Origin: Acorus gramineus
Lineage: Eukaryota; Streptophyta; Magnoliopsida; Acorales; Acoraceae
Length of the DNA stretch: 64,000 bases
Direction: 5' to 3'
Assembly: GCA_030737835.1 (NCBI GenBank)
Contig: CM060847.1
Coordinates: forward strand, 4,306,484-4,370,483
Below the pieces are notes generated by a model. It did not search any database. It was not told where the DNA came from and was given only the letters and a program-made list of their open reading frames with translations. Within the stretch, counting starts at the first letter, position 1. Every line of letters begins with the position of its first letter. Shown here piece after piece: positions 30,890 through 45,245 of this stretch. The translations under genes and the position numbers were made by a program.

Positions 30890-33800
30890 TCAAAGAAGTT
30901 GCCCAAATGTTGTTCCTCTGGTTGCAGTTTTAGCAGCATATCTGGAAAAAAAAAATTGAAATTCTGTCAGACACATGCACTGTTAATACTATCATGAGAC
31001 AATAGTTGATTTCATCTAATATAATTCTAACACGAAGGTTTCTGCATTCACCTTGAAAAACTTCATCCATAGTACCATGGTCCAAGCAGCTCATTTACTT
31101 TGATGTTCCACTCTGTTTTTCAATTACCACAATTGATTTGAAATTCAATTGAAGAGCTAAATAAAGAATGTCACCTGAGAGCATCCTCATCTTCAGCCTC
31201 CTATAACACACCGAATTATGGGACTTGCGTGTTAGAAATTATAGGCAGAATACTGTGAATGATAGAGCAACATTTGATGAAATTCTCTAGTGGTAATTGT
31301 GATCACTGGAATTGAATTTGATGGTTTCTCTATTCTGCTGAATTACCAATCAACAAGAGTTCAGTTTTTACTGATAGAATTAGATGATCGAGTCCATCAA
31401 AGACACCTGTTCGAGACTCCTCAGTCCTCAACAGTTTCAGAATTGTAAAATGCACAGTTACATATAGTTCAGTTTGAGTGGAAAACCGAACCCTCCATCA
31501 TTTGTTAAATATTTGTCTGAAATCTAAGCACTTACATGCAGCGTCTCATGGAGCCTCTTGCCTTGACTGAATCTGACAAATGGAGCCTTGTCACTGGTCC
31601 TGAAATTCCAGGCAATCTCCTCTTTTTCATGGGAAAGATGGTTTTCAGATTGCCTCATTGTAGTCCCCACCTGTCATAAAAAATGAGAACTATCAGAGAG
31701 AAGTAGGGAAAATAATATTTTTTATGAAAAATCAAGTGCACAAGAGGTCATGCCTTGTACTTCATGGGCTGGTGAACCTGGGATTGGTTGCTTCTTGATG
31801 TGGAAGGTTTCTGTGCCATTACATCCATGTCTGCGATCTTTCGATTGAGATTCACCTTGTCCATCTGCAAAAGATTTTTTTATCAGAATTCAGAAAATAG
31901 GCTATTTGGTAGCATAAGGAATCATGATACTATTCTACAGGGTTTTAAACACATCAGAATGTACACAAGGGTTGGTATAAACCTTCAACATCTCATTTTG
32001 TGCTGTAAGTAACTGATCCCGTTGTTGAAGCTGTTCAACCTTCACCTGGGTAGCTAGTATGCTTGCTTTATTTTTACTAATCTCTTTTTTCAATCTACAA
32101 TGAAGAGAACACAACATTTGGCTAATCATTGTACTTCCATCCCTTGCAAATGTAATAACTTATTTTCTAGAAATTTGATGGCCATGATTTTTACTACAAA
32201 AAGATCAACTACCAAGTAAGTCATTGGAATTTTAAAGGGTTATGGAATGCTGAATTATCATAAAGCTCCCAAGCCAAGTTAATCACCTTTCCCTTTCCTC
32301 AGTCAATTCTTCAATCTTCTTCTTCAGTTTAAGATTTTCATTTTCCTGTGCAATTGGCAAAATTATAAGTCTTGATGAAATTTGGAAATGAATAAAGGTT
32401 TAAATAACTAACCTTAGCATTGGTTTCTTCTGTTGCTTGCTGAGCTAATGCTCTTTGCAACTGTTGGTGGTCGATTAAGTTCTAGAATGAAAAAGTATAT
32501 CTGTGTTAAGACTAGGAATGAAGCATCTACATCGTTGTGAAATGCAGTCATGTTTGCATTAACTTACTGCATAATTGGTCATGTCCATTTTGACCCCAAG
32601 TAAATCCCTGATCACATCATGCGTCATGCTCTCCACTGTTGCTAATCTTGCAGTCAATGCACACACCTGAGATTAAAAAATAATGCTGTTAATAGTAAAC
32701 CCAAATTGTGTTACAAAGAAGCCACTACGACAAGGAAATGTTTCACAGCATTTTTTTCAACATGCTCCTCTAAGGGCATTTGACAATTAATTTGGGCATG
32801 GTAAATACACAAATGTGAAACAGAACTCCGCAACTACTATTACAAAATACAAATAATAGCATGGGAACTTTAAATTCTCGGAGATCAGAGAATTGAGCAG
32901 AAGGGCATCTCACTTCTTTTTGCCGACTAGCAGACACTGCCTCTAGCTCTTCTATTTGATGTCTAGCCACTGATAATTCCTGGTCCTTCTCCGAGGTCAT
33001 TTGTTGGACCAAACTTGCAATGCATTTGAATGGCGAGCTAGACCCCCTAGTCCTCATTGAACTTTTCTCTGTTTTATCCATCGTCGAGATTGCAGGATTG
33101 GATGTTGATGGGTCTGTATTTACTTCAGAAACCATTGCCTCTAATGCCTTGTACTGTACCAGATCACGTTGAGAGGATGATACAATGCATATATACACAT
33201 TTTTCTTCAAATTAAATTCCCCGTTTCACATGTTTTGCATACCTTTTGTTGAAACTGTGAAGCCTGGGCCTCAGAGTGCAGAACTAACTCAAAGATATGG
33301 TCCTTGTATTGCTTGATCTTTTATCATAGATTTTTTTACAAAAGGTAATAAGATGTGCCATCAGAATGATTGAACAAAATCACAGAAAATGTCAGATTAA
33401 GTTTAAAACCACTATAGTCACCTCCTCGGCTAGTTTTGCCTTTTCGATTTTGAGATCTTTTATACACTGTTTTGCTTGATCAAGGTTGATGCATCTTTCA
33501 TGCATCTGCCTGCATATTGGATATTAGTCATTTAAATTTTTAAGCTAGCTAATACGTGGATAGCAAGTTGGGGTGATATTAAAACTCAAGAATAAATCTT
33601 ACCCTCTTTCCCCATCCTGTGAATGTTCCACAACCACATCTTCAGTACTCTCTATCATCGCCATCCTTTGTTGTAGAGTTTGGAGTTCAAGTTCCAAGTC
33701 TCTTCTCATCAGCTGATGCTTTTTTACCTTGTTGCCCATCTCATGCACCTGAAGTTTAAAACCAAGAATCTTAAACTCTTCATCCTTAAACACCTTAGGA

Positions 33801-36800
33801 ACACAATATAGTTGATTGGTCATCCAATTCATGTTAAGAATTGCTGAACCTAATACTTTTGCCTCTTACTTGAAGAATACCATCATAATTTTTCCTTTCT
33901 CTTTAAGATAATGAAAAAAAAAAAAAATTGCACAGAAATGGTCTGAAATTCAAATGGGTAAATGCACAGCAAAGTTCTGAAATTCAAATGGGTATCCACA
34001 GCTCACGAGCAAAGAAAAAAATACTTTTTTCTCGAGTACATCTATAGTATATTCAAGCTCCTCAATGGAACGCTCAAGAATTTTTACTTCTTCCTCCTTT
34101 TGTTCAGCATAAAGTTTACTGGCTTCTGCAACCTGAAAAAAGTAAGTGAGAATTTCAATTCTTCAGTCATTCATTGAATGATAAATCACTACAAGTGAAG
34201 GAGAGACATGAAAGAATCTCTATGCAAACATCCAGCATCCTTGATGGATAACAGTGTGATAATGAAGAAATGCCATCATGATACATACTTGGCGAGCTTC
34301 AACAGCAATCGCTTCTTTTTCATCAGCCAATGTCTTTGCCATATCGAGGTTAGCATTGAGGGAGACAAGTTCGTCACGAAGGTTATCCTTCTCATGACTG
34401 ACCTTTCTCATTTCATCTTCAATTCCCTCAACTGTTGAGAAAAGCTTTTCCTCAACAGATGAAGATAAGCATAAAATTTCCTTCTCCAAACCTTCAATGA
34501 CTGTTTGCTTTTCTTCCAAATTTTCATTGAGATCTCTCTTTGTGACATATAGATCTTCAAGAAGGTGTCTTAATTCATTGTTTTCATCTGCAAGCATGTC
34601 AATTTTGCTGTTGGCCCGCTCAAGATCAGATTTTATCATATTAAATTCAGCTTCTTTATCAGTTAATTGAATTTGAAGCTGTCTTTGCTGAACCAAAATA
34701 TCATCAACCTGAGAAGTTTTGTGGTCAAGTTCCTGATGAACCTGGCTGAGGGCATCCATCATTCCAAGAGTTTCATCTTTCTTGTCCTTTGCATTCGAAG
34801 TCAATTCTTGCAACAATCTGAAATCGAAAAGCAGTCCTTTCAGGAGCACATCCTTCCTAGCCAATTCTCTCTTAAGAGACGAGCTATTCATCATGATATT
34901 GGTCTGTTGCATGGAAAGATTTCCATCTGAGCAAAGATCATATCTTTCAAGATATTCAACAGATACAGCAGAAGAATTTCCTATTGTTTGGATTGAATGT
35001 GCAATGTTTTCACCAGAGCATAATTTTATTTTAGTTAGCTGATCGACATGATTCCCTGTTTGAATTTTCTCATCTGCCTCATTCACTCTATTGGATTTCT
35101 GAATGTTTCCTCCGTTCATACAGAATTTGTGCATGTCGCTTGGCAACGTATGGGACACATCTGGTGCATATTTACAAAAGTTTGAATCTGAACTTGAGAT
35201 CATTCTATCCAATCCCATGTGGCATAGATGTAGCACGAACAAAACAAATCCTTTTTCCATCATGTTAGATGCAATGTCTTCAAGCCATATTTTTAATGCC
35301 CCAACACAATTTAAAAAGTCCTTCCCCAGTGAAGTAATTTCTGAGTGCATGGCCTTCATTTCCTTCTCCACATTCATCTGTATCTGTAGAAATGATCTTT
35401 CTAGTGAAACCATTGAATCAAGTACTTCAACTGTACTCGCATGAATATCATCCTGCAAGATTTCAGATTCTTTTTCTTGCTGTAGAATGGTGATTTGAAG
35501 GCTTTGCACCACCTCTAATAAGGAAGCCTTTTCTGCCTCCAAGACTTCACTTGCTCGCTTCCACACATCTCTATTATGTTTGGCACGCATATTTACATCT
35601 AACAGTGTTGTTAACACAACATCAGCTTCCTTCATGGTTTCTTGAGCCTCTTCAAATTTAAGGAGCAAACGATCAGCATGCTTCATTTTCTCTTCAGTGA
35701 CAAACCTAGCATTGCTGAACTGGCAACTCAAAATCTGTAAAAAACAGTAATAAGCCATGGGTCAGTCTCATCAGAACATAAGTTCCCTACCATTTAACTA
35801 TAATTACACTTATAAGTATTAATTGTTGTGGTTTTTTGGATTTGTAATATGGGTTAAAAAAAATTTCTTGCTCTTGACACTTTTTTTTTAGTGTTGAGAA
35901 TTCGAGTTACCATATAATTGCGAAATCCATATATACTATATCACCACAGATCGAGCATCCCTATTTGAAACAGTTGTATCTCAAGTCATTTGGCAGCATA
36001 TAGAATTCTTGTTCCTAATTTGCAATGCTTACCTCTGTGCTATTGCAGCGGTCAGCATCAGCTTCCTCAATCCTTGGCTCAAACTTCTGATGTACTTGAT
36101 CAATGCTCATGAAAAGCTGATTAGATGATGGCGCTTCAGTGGTTTCTGCTACAACGGATTCATGGAAAGAGCTTCCTGGTGCCCAAGTATTCAATGCAAT
36201 TTCTTCTCCATCAACAAGCATTCCCAGCTTAAGATGCATTTTCATCAACCTATTGACAGATGACTCCAGCTCATTCCTTAAGCACTGAACCAGTGCCTCA
36301 TTGGGGTTGCTATTGTTCAAAGTCTGTCTGGAATCTTTCATCTCATGATCTTGGAGGACAATTTCTGAATCTCTTTTGGGATGCAAGTACTGATTTCCTT
36401 CAGAAAATTTTCCATGCAGACTCAAGAGATTGTCCAATCTGTTTTTTAAGGTGTCAAATCTGCAACTTGTTTCTGCAAGCTCATCTCTTATAAGCTGCAT
36501 CACAGTCGGCTGATCATCACACTTGTTCAACTCATGGGCTTTAAACAATGGAGGTCCTACTGCTTCTGAAGAAAATTTTCTGTTTTGTTCATTCAACTCT
36601 ACAGATTTTGTTGTAACATGATGGACGTAATCAACCAATCCTACCCCTGATTCTGTGACATTGGACAAATTTTCGAGTAAATCAGATTTGAGGAAGGATA
36701 AATAATTCTTAGCATCTTCATTAGTTCCAAAAGTGGAGTTTTCAGAATTCAAGACACGTCTAATATTCATCTCAGTTTGGAGCATCATATCTTCTAAGGC

Positions 36801-39800
36801 TTTCGTATTTGTTTCAACATTCTGGTCTTCCTTGCATTTTAATTTACTCTCCAAGTCACATATAATAGACCCCTTTTCACGCAGTAATGCTCTTAGTTGG
36901 AGTAATTCTTTCGTATTTTCATCATTTTCCAATTGCTGAACATCAGAAAAAACCAGGGTTGCTTCCTTCAAGGCGCTTAACTGCTTCTTCATTTCACAAC
37001 CCATTTTTTGTGCATTCTCAAGCTTATTCTGTAGGTCAGCAATGATTTTCTCATTTCCTATGAAAACTTGTACAACCCTCTTAATGTGTTCATCAATCAA
37101 AGCCATTTGAGGAAAAGATTTTATTATAATCTCAATCTGATCTGAGGCCTCTTCAAGTGATTGACAACCATCAGAAAGGAAGCTTGTCAGGTCTATGGTG
37201 GCCTTCTCCCACTTCTCTGCCAATGCAGAAATTTCAGCTTCTTTGGTAGCAACTGCACTTTTCAACTCTACATTTTCTTCAGTAATAAGGCATAATCTCT
37301 TTTGCACCTCTTCAAACATCAAATGCAATTTTCTTGGCAAGCTACTTGGACTTCTAATTTCAGCCTGTTGTGACAGGGAAACACTCATTTCTTGTGAGCA
37401 ATGAACTGTTTTCACTGCTTCCTTCTCTTTTTGCTCAAGAATATCTCTGGTTCCATTCGGAAATGGCAGCTGTGTTGTATAATCATACCAGCATTGCTTG
37501 TTCAACATTCTAGCCTCATCAAGGTCCTTTTGCATTTTCTCCAAATGTGCATACAGAGCTGATCCTGCAATATCTCCGCACTCCAGGTTTTGTTCTGCAT
37601 CTAGATGAAAAATACTAATGGTTCTTCTGTGCCTTTCACTGTAGTTATCATCGAAGTCCTCACTGCTTTGGAGTTCCATAGGATGATAGTTATCCTGCAT
37701 GAAATTATTTTCTCCACTCAAGTGGACTTGTTGCACTTCCAAATACTTGATTATTGCTTGTGCATCCTTCAGTTCCTTTTGGGTTTTTATCAGCTGCAAA
37801 TGTACCGTCTCATCTCTCTCCTGGTCGCTTCTGAGATGTACAAGCATGTCCTGCTTTATTGGAAATGCTACCTCGTGGTCTGCATTAGTTGCTTCTGATT
37901 CTATGTCAACCTATAAAAAGAATAGCTTATCAGAGTGAGGATTATACTCTAAAGACCAGTCCAATATGTTTTTACTTGATGATCAAGTAGATTAATGAAT
38001 AGATGCAACTCCAATATATTAGCAAAACATTGTACATTGTTCCAGTTCAAATATGACTTTCAAAAGCAAGAGAATAGGAGACATAAAAAATGTGTGGATT
38101 ATAAATTCCTTATATGCTTTGAGTACCTTGCTGTCAGTGTCATCCCTATATGATGATACTGATTCCTGAAAGAAGAAAATCATCACATAGAAAATTTAAA
38201 AATTCATGGAACTTACATTACAAGTTACATACACATCCTTACCATGCAAGATGCACTTCCTTCGTGGTCCAAAAGTTTCCTTAGTTGGAGTCGCAAATCA
38301 TCAATTTCCCTGTAGATAAAACATAAATAATGTTAGGATCATTTGCTGTAACTTTTTTTTTTTTTGAGTTTGGCAGTATACTAATAAGTTTATTTGCAAA
38401 CAGCACTTTTGTAGTTTTGTTAGCCTGCTAGTAACAGAAGCAATAGTTGGGTTGATGCATGATTTGGACTTTTTTCATCTAGTATGCATTTGATTGTGCA
38501 ATTCCTAATGAGTTTCCAGTCAGTCTAGCAATAAGTATATGTAAAATCATGTTTGTATGTTCCAATTTGACTCACTCCACCTCCAGAAGCACCTGAATTT
38601 AAACTGCCCCTCCACTTATAGCATTCATTTTCTTAGAAAAAAAGGGGGAAGGGAACTAGTTTCTCAAAAAAAAAAGGTCTTTCCTCCTCCTGATATTAAA
38701 ATTATGAGACTATGATTTTTATTAAAATTTACATCTAAAAGTGACTCCAACATTTAGTCACAATCCAGGGGTAGTCACAGAATTCCCAATTGGTAGATGT
38801 CTATGCACCTATTCAGTTTCACATTGGCTTCCAGACAAGCATCTAAGCTTTTCTTGCAGACATCCAGCTCCTTTTGGGTATCATCAACCTGAAGAGGAAA
38901 ATTTAGCATATAATCGTCAACTTTCAAGCAAACTATACATCTTTGGTGATTTCCTTAAGTAATATAAAAATTGCACTTCGAACTAGAATCACCTGCAGGC
39001 ATGGGTTATGTTTTACCTGTTCAGCAATATCTTTAGTTTGATCTGCTTTTATATCATCCTGTATTGGGAAGGAAAAACAGAAACAAGGAAGTTTAAAATG
39101 ACAGAACAGTCGAGGAACAGAAATAAAATTCACATAAAAAATATATTATTTATTTTACCCGAGTTGCTATTCTTGAGGAAAGTTTATGTAGACCATATTT
39201 TCCATCATACAAATCCAAAAGCTGCATAAAAAAGTTTATGTTCCTGAAAAACCAATAAAGAAGAAGTAACAAAGTTGTAACAATGAATTCTTTTATCAAC
39301 CTGCTGCCGCAATTCAGATATTTCAGCCAACAATGTTTCTCGTTCTCCTAGCTGATAGAATTCTTGAAACCTAAGATGAAAAGCATAATTAATCAAAAGC
39401 AGTTAAAAACTTGAATTGGATATTAGAGAGATTCCAGCCTCAAATGATAAGGATATACATCTACTTACATTTTCAGTTCCTCATTGAGTCTCATATTTTC
39501 CAGAGACAGTCGAGTCAATTCTGGATTTCCATTTATCCTTGCTTGCAGCAACTGAATTTCTTGCAATAATACATCATTTTCCTCTTTTAGGAAACTATCA
39601 CCAGAAACTAAGCCATCTGTCAGCATCTTTAGTTGTTTAGTCTTTTCCTCATGAATCCATGATAAATCTTTAATCCTTTGCGCATCATCTTCCCTCTGAC
39701 AAACCTGAGACAAATTCAAATGTCAAGAATCTAATAAAGGAGCACTATTGCACAATATTGACCAATCAACAATATATTGAAGTTTTCACAAAGTTTTGAA

Positions 39801-42800
39801 AAAAAAAAATAGAGACAACAAAAAACCAATACCAAATGGTTCGTGTGCTCGATTTCATCCTCTAGCCTCCTAACTGATGTTTCCATCTTTTTTTCTCTCC
39901 TCAATGCACCAATCAGAATTGCTTCTAGATTTTTAATCTGATAAATAAACATCTTGCATCAGGAAATCAGGTGATGAAAAATCTTACAGCCAAGCTCCAG
40001 AAATTAGCATTTTCATTTGGAGGAGACATAGTTTACCTTCTGGTTCAGGAATGAGGAGTGAGAATCATCTAGGTCACTTCCATATGTAGAATCATTCTCT
40101 CTCTGAAAACTACACATTGTAGCTAGTTCAAACATAGGAAATTGACATGATGGGGACATGGCAATATTCTGATGATTGACCAAAAGTGTCAACTGCCCCT
40201 GAATGATTAAGTGCTTTGTTTAGTTATTTTGATAAGTATTAAGCTCCCAAGGAGAAAGTATTAACAGGTATCACGAAAACCTTCAGTTGTTGTATCTGCT
40301 GTTGCAGTGCGATTACGTTGCCAGAAGCATCTTCATTGACTTTAGCCTACCAAAAAGGAGGGAGCATGAATTGTTTTAAAAGGAAGGAAACATTCAAACT
40401 GCTTGATCCAGGTATTATTCAAAAATTGATGACACAGGTAGCAATATTGATAGTTACATTGTTCTGGATAAGTTTGGCACGCTGTGCAAACTTCAAAGTG
40501 CTTAATGTTTCATTTGCTGAACTGCAAGAAAGCAATAAATAACTGATTAGAATTTAGTATTTATCTAACATTCAAAAAAAAATCTTGGAAATTTACAGAC
40601 CAGATTGATGGGCTGACATTTGCAATGATTGTGGTTTTTGAATTTCCACCTAGGGAGTCCTGTAAAAGAGAATAGGTAAAACATAGTATCCCTTATATAT
40701 GTGCCACTTGTATTCTCAACTAAAAATGATTTGATTATGTAACCTGAAGGAGAAATGTGAGCCTAGAATCCCTGTAGGGAATGTGTCGTTGTTTTCCATG
40801 AGCTACATCCACTAGCGTCATAATAACCAGACTGGCAGACAACATGTTAGGCATAGAAATAGAAAATGATCTTTAACCATTTCAACATGTAAAAAGTCTA
40901 TCTCCTACTGGGCATTAAACATTAATGTCATAGCTGATTTAAAGTAAATTTCTTGAATAGTTGGTAATGCACAATTCTTGATATTGCTTTCCGGTCTGCT
41001 GAACATAACTCTACAAGATAATATCCATCTTTCAGAGTAACATCCTTGATAGTGTTTACAAAATCCAAGGCACCCAAATCAAATAAAGATAAATCAGTCT
41101 CACTCATGGACAGATTTGAGCTTCCATCAACCCTTATATAATATAAGTTGAGGTGACAGTCATTTTGAAAAGCCTATTTTAAGTTCTTTTCCCAATAGTA
41201 GAGTTTGGTTGCAAAATAAGCATGTCACTGATGAAGAAAAGAAGGGTCTATTGTGTAATAGTAAAGAAGCCAACATTATACCAGAGACAGAGAAATTACC
41301 CAAGAGTAGACAAGGATTTGTTGATATTTGCAGCTTCCTTCAGACGTTCTCCTTCAGCACCAGAGCTTTTCTGCCTATTTAGATGAAGAACATTTTAGTC
41401 GAACATCAAATAGGAAGTAAATTTATCATCCTCAATGATCTGCAGATTTTCACCTCTCTGAACCGGCAAGATCTACCAGATTCAATCTTCCATATCGAAG
41501 GTGTGTCATGGAATCTTTCTCCCACTGACTTTCAATGACACACGTAAAGACACTGTGAGATCGACTACTCTCGCTGTTCATATGGGTGGCCGCAATTTTT
41601 CTGTTAGCAGTGCCCTGACAGTTAAGAAACATTGTTACATTACATGTGTACTGCTGCACAATGCCATTATAAACACATCCAATAACTGAGAAATCTTCTT
41701 TGTTAACTAACCCTTATCAGAATTTCAAGAACATCCTTCACAGTTGCTACCTCATGTTCCATAAGGTTTTCCACGTACACACCTTTCTTCAAGTCTTCTC
41801 TCAGCTGTAACATGATAAGCAATTCAATTACCCTATACTTAAAAAAGTAATTATTAGAATCACAACTGTCAAAGCAAAGAACCCCTGTAATTTACTTGCA
41901 GGTTTGTTGATGACGGTTCTAGAAGATCTGTTATCTGCTCATTGTAGATTTCAAGAAAGGAACACTTGCAGCTGTACTTTAGCTTCTCATCCTTCCGGTT
42001 CTCCTCCTCCTGGACTCAATTAGGCTTGTCACAAGACTTTTCATGTTTAGCAAATATTCACAAAGACACCTTTTTTTTGGTTAAATTCCAGTGTGTACAA
42101 TATGAGTATGTTGTCATGCAATCTCAAGCCCACACAAAATAGAAGTCTTACCTCTCTTATTCTCGAAAACAAATATTCAAAGATGCGAGGCGTCATCCCA
42201 CGACCCTCACTGATTTCATTGATCTCTTGAATCTCACCCATCATGGTATATGTCTTCCCACTCCCTGTCTACAAGAGATACTGTAAAATTTCAGATTCTT
42301 TTTCATTTTCTTGTCATATATTATCCACATCTGAGTGACAAAGTCTCTTTCTGACAGATTAAAAATTCGGATTTGAAGCAGTACAATTGTAGAGCCACTT
42401 CTTCAACATATAATTGTCGCCAGAATGTGTGTACCTGGCCATACGCGAACATGCAGCTATTATACCCAGACATGCAATTCTCAACCATCGGCAGACCTGC
42501 AACCTCAAATAGCTTCTCCTGCTCGAATTCAAAACCAAGCACACTCAGACACCCAGAAAAACAGAACTTAAAAAAAATAAAGAAGTGAAACTCTACCCTT
42601 GTCAAAACCTACCTGAGATATAGTCTCGCATGCGACATGATCGAACGTGAACCTTGTTTCAGGATGCCCTATCCACATCAGAGTCTGTGAGCTCTCCTGC
42701 TTCAGGCACCTACTGTGCTCTTGCAGAGAACTCTCTGTGCTGTTAATGGGTCTAATTCGTATCAAAACCTACATGAATTTTCACCAAGAGACTTCATTTT

Positions 42801-43698
42801 CAACCATTTATTCAAAACATTCTAAAAAGCATTACGTGCCACTTGACGGTCATGGATTAATTGGCTAGGCAAAAATACAATATGATTAAAATATAATATA
42901 ATATGAAAGAAAGAAATCAATCAAATTAATCAGATCAAATCCTGTTCATGCTTAGCCCCATTTAAAGTCAATTTTCAAAAACAACTTATATTCTAAATTG
43001 ACTAAAATAATCAATTTTGGACAAGCTTATTCATAAAAGATGTTTCATTTTTAAACATAAAAACCAACATCTGAAACGAAAAAATGAAGTTCAAAAATAC
43101 CCATTTGACAAGAGACCAAAATCCATTTGACAATTGATATCGCTTCTTAGCCTCTTAATCCCTTTCTAGAAATTAGAACACTGATTCGAAAATCAAAAGT
43201 ACAACAAAGAAACAAAGGAACCACATTTTCAAAATTGCACCAAGAGACCACCTGCACGTTATGATCTCTCCAGAACGAGGGATCCTCGTTGAGCTCGAAG
43301 TGCGAGACCTCAACCGACGCTCCGCAGTTCGCGATCCCGACCTCCCTCTGCGCTTTAGAGCCGGTCCCGCCTCTAAAGTACGGCGGAGGCCGTCTGATCG
43401 CGCTTCCGCCACTGTAAACCCTTGAAACAACCCTCGCCGGAGTGCTCTGCGCCGAGCCCGACTCGGACGGGGCCTTGCCTCGACCGGATTTGGGAGTGTT
43501 CGGTCTGGAACCACCGCCACCGCCGCCATTGTTCGCGGTCTCGTCGAAGATCTCTGTGGGGTTCCGGTTAGGGACCTGGATGGTGTTGAGAGGGGGCCGT
43601 GAAGGGGGGTGTGGGATCAGGTCGGAGAGGGCTTTGAATTCGTTCTCGCCCGCGTCGGTGGGTCTGGATCTTGAGATGATTCGCTTGTGAGAGGACAT
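30890..43698 (-). CDS. Kinesin-12 family motor, phragmoplast-orienting kinesin (POK)-like
   Basis: Plus-end microtubule motor of the plant kinesin-12 class, whose members guide the phragmoplast and mark the division plane. 36 exons (high-low): 43698-43252, 42768-42613, 42518-42435, 42268-42152, 42009-41896, 41804-41712, 41614-41454, 41374-41300, 40831-40744, 40659-40601, 40521-40458, 40346-40281, 40198-40037, 39937-39833, 39704-39469, 39370-39301, 39221-39159, 39058-39017, 38888-38809, 38309-38243, 38165-38127, 37910-36033, 35734-34289, 34132-34025, 33748-33603, 33509-33422, 33317-33243, 33153-32914, 32666-32568, 32481-32413, 32345-32287, 32094-31983, 31864-31754, 31670-31536, 31200-31175, 30941-30890. 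The sum is 7032 nt, 2343 aa. Motor about 150-508: P-loop GQTGSGKT (228-235), switch [10 protein letters not shown] (350-358), switch [11 protein letters not shown] (383-391), neck [16 protein letters not shown]. The remainder is coiled coil. The N-terminus ([15 protein letters not shown]) resembles POK1. Intron 33 is GC-AG. Confidence 0.92.
31671..31753 (-). other. GC-AG intron (kinesin intron 33)
   Basis: The 83-bp intron starts AAG|GCATGA and ends CAG|GTGGGG on the minus strand. Using GC as donor keeps the frame into a 45-codon exon that ends at a proper GTAAGT donor. A GT four bases upstream (AA|GTACAAGG) would put the next exon out of frame with an early stop. Without splicing, the protein would end two codons into the intron (GCA TGA). 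Confidence 0.75.
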
Positions 43699-45245
43699 TT
43701 TTATCTATTTTTGTTGTTGATTGCAAGATTTGGGAGGGAAGGGGACCTTAGAATGGAAACCCTAACGGATCCATGGAGAAACAAAGAACAGATTTTTTGG
43801 TTTTGGGTTTGCTCTGACACCGGAATTTTGAAACACGGGACGAGTGGGTGCCGCCCATTTTTCGAATGGAATAAAATAGGACACGCTTTCTGATATAATT
43901 ACGAAAAAATGCCAAGTCAATGAAAAGTTGTCTCATTTAAGTACAACTCCATTAGAGTATTTCATTTTGAAGACTCTTAACAAATGAAGACCCTTCAATT
44001 CCAATTGTTGATTTTTTTTTTTAAGTCTTTAAATCATTATTTTTATTTTTAAATTTTTATTCTATTATTTGTGTCTTTCATTTTTATTATTGTTTATTAG
44101 CATTGATGTCTCGATTCTAATACAATAGTTTAGTTTTTGAAACATTGTTTTTGAACTTTAAATAAATTTTTTTATTATTATGTCACGATAATGTCACAAT
44201 TCAGATCCAATTAACCTCACAGTTGAATCAATGACTCATATTTCATTCATTATTTTCAGTTCAATGAATGATTCGATTTTTGAAACATAGTTTTTGAATT
44301 TTTGTGACAAAATTAGCACACATTCTAAAATTCTATATTTTTATTAATTACAAATGACAAATTAAGAATTTATAATAAAGTGGAAGTTAAATATCATTTA
44401 TCAAAAATACCTGATTTGACATTTAAAAATCCAAAATTGAATCTCCAAATATAGAAAGAAATTCTTTTCACTTTGAGTCTTCAAAATGAAGCGATGAAGC
44501 TCTCGACCGGTCTTCAAATCTTCAAAATGAAGACCGGTTAGAGAAGCTCTAATAGGCATTTGATTGCCTCATGTTTTTTTTAATAACAAATCACATGCAA
44601 GATCTCGTCTATCTGTTTTGTAGAGGGTTTATATGGGAAGGGTAGGAAAAATAAAAAACAGAGTTTCACTGGAAAACTTTTTCAAAATATTTCCTTTTAT
44701 TTATGGTCTGTGTTTTAACTGGTTATTTTCTAACCTTCACTATGATGATTTGCATGTATTTACACACAATTCTCCAACCACCTAGATTAACATATACTAT
44801 TACAATAAAAAAAAAAAATATTATTATATTTCAATATATATTATACTATTATAATACATAAAAATAATAATAAAAAAATTTAAAATACATTATTATATCT
44901 TAATGCATACATCACTTCATATAATGTTATATGTGCACTTCAATAGATATATCTTTTTTTAAAATAAATAAAAAAATGAAAACTGCGAACTAAGCTGCAC
45001 ATGGGACTGAGTGTATCATTTTTCTTTATAACAAACAAAAAATACAATCACAATCTTTTATGAACCATCAATTATACATACCTCGCCTGGGTATGGTAAA
45101 CAATCAATTACATAATGCTTGGAGGTCAATCTTCGATTCATCCACAATAAAATAATCACAAGTTGGCAATATACATCATGAATTTTATGCATAATAAAAT
45201 AAAGTCATTATATACACATACATATACATACATATGATCTGGGCT
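43699..45245. other. Kinesin promoter region and ATG8 3' flank
   Basis: Both genes are on the minus strand, so this holds the kinesin 5' leader and promoter and the 3' flank of ATG8. A candidate Tourist-like element (43955-44549) and an inverted AT-rich dispersed repeat (44780-45010) occupy much of it. No gene is supported. Confidence 0.55.
43955..44549. mobile_element. Candidate Tourist-like MITE
   Basis: Left edge TTA|GAGTATTTCATTTTGAAGAC; the right edge read in reverse is TTA|GAGCTTCTCTAACCGG followed by TCTTCATTTTGAAGA. The shared CATTTTGAAGA block sits close to both ends in inverted orientation. The flanking triplets are TTA and TAA rather than a matching pair, so either the duplication has decayed or the ends are slightly off. 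Confidence 0.4.

Noticed and set aside
43252-43698. Kinesin first exon as a separate small gene
   Set aside because: It joins in phase to the VLIRIRP motor start at 42768 and its N-terminal motifs ([15 protein letters not shown]) fit POK proteins.
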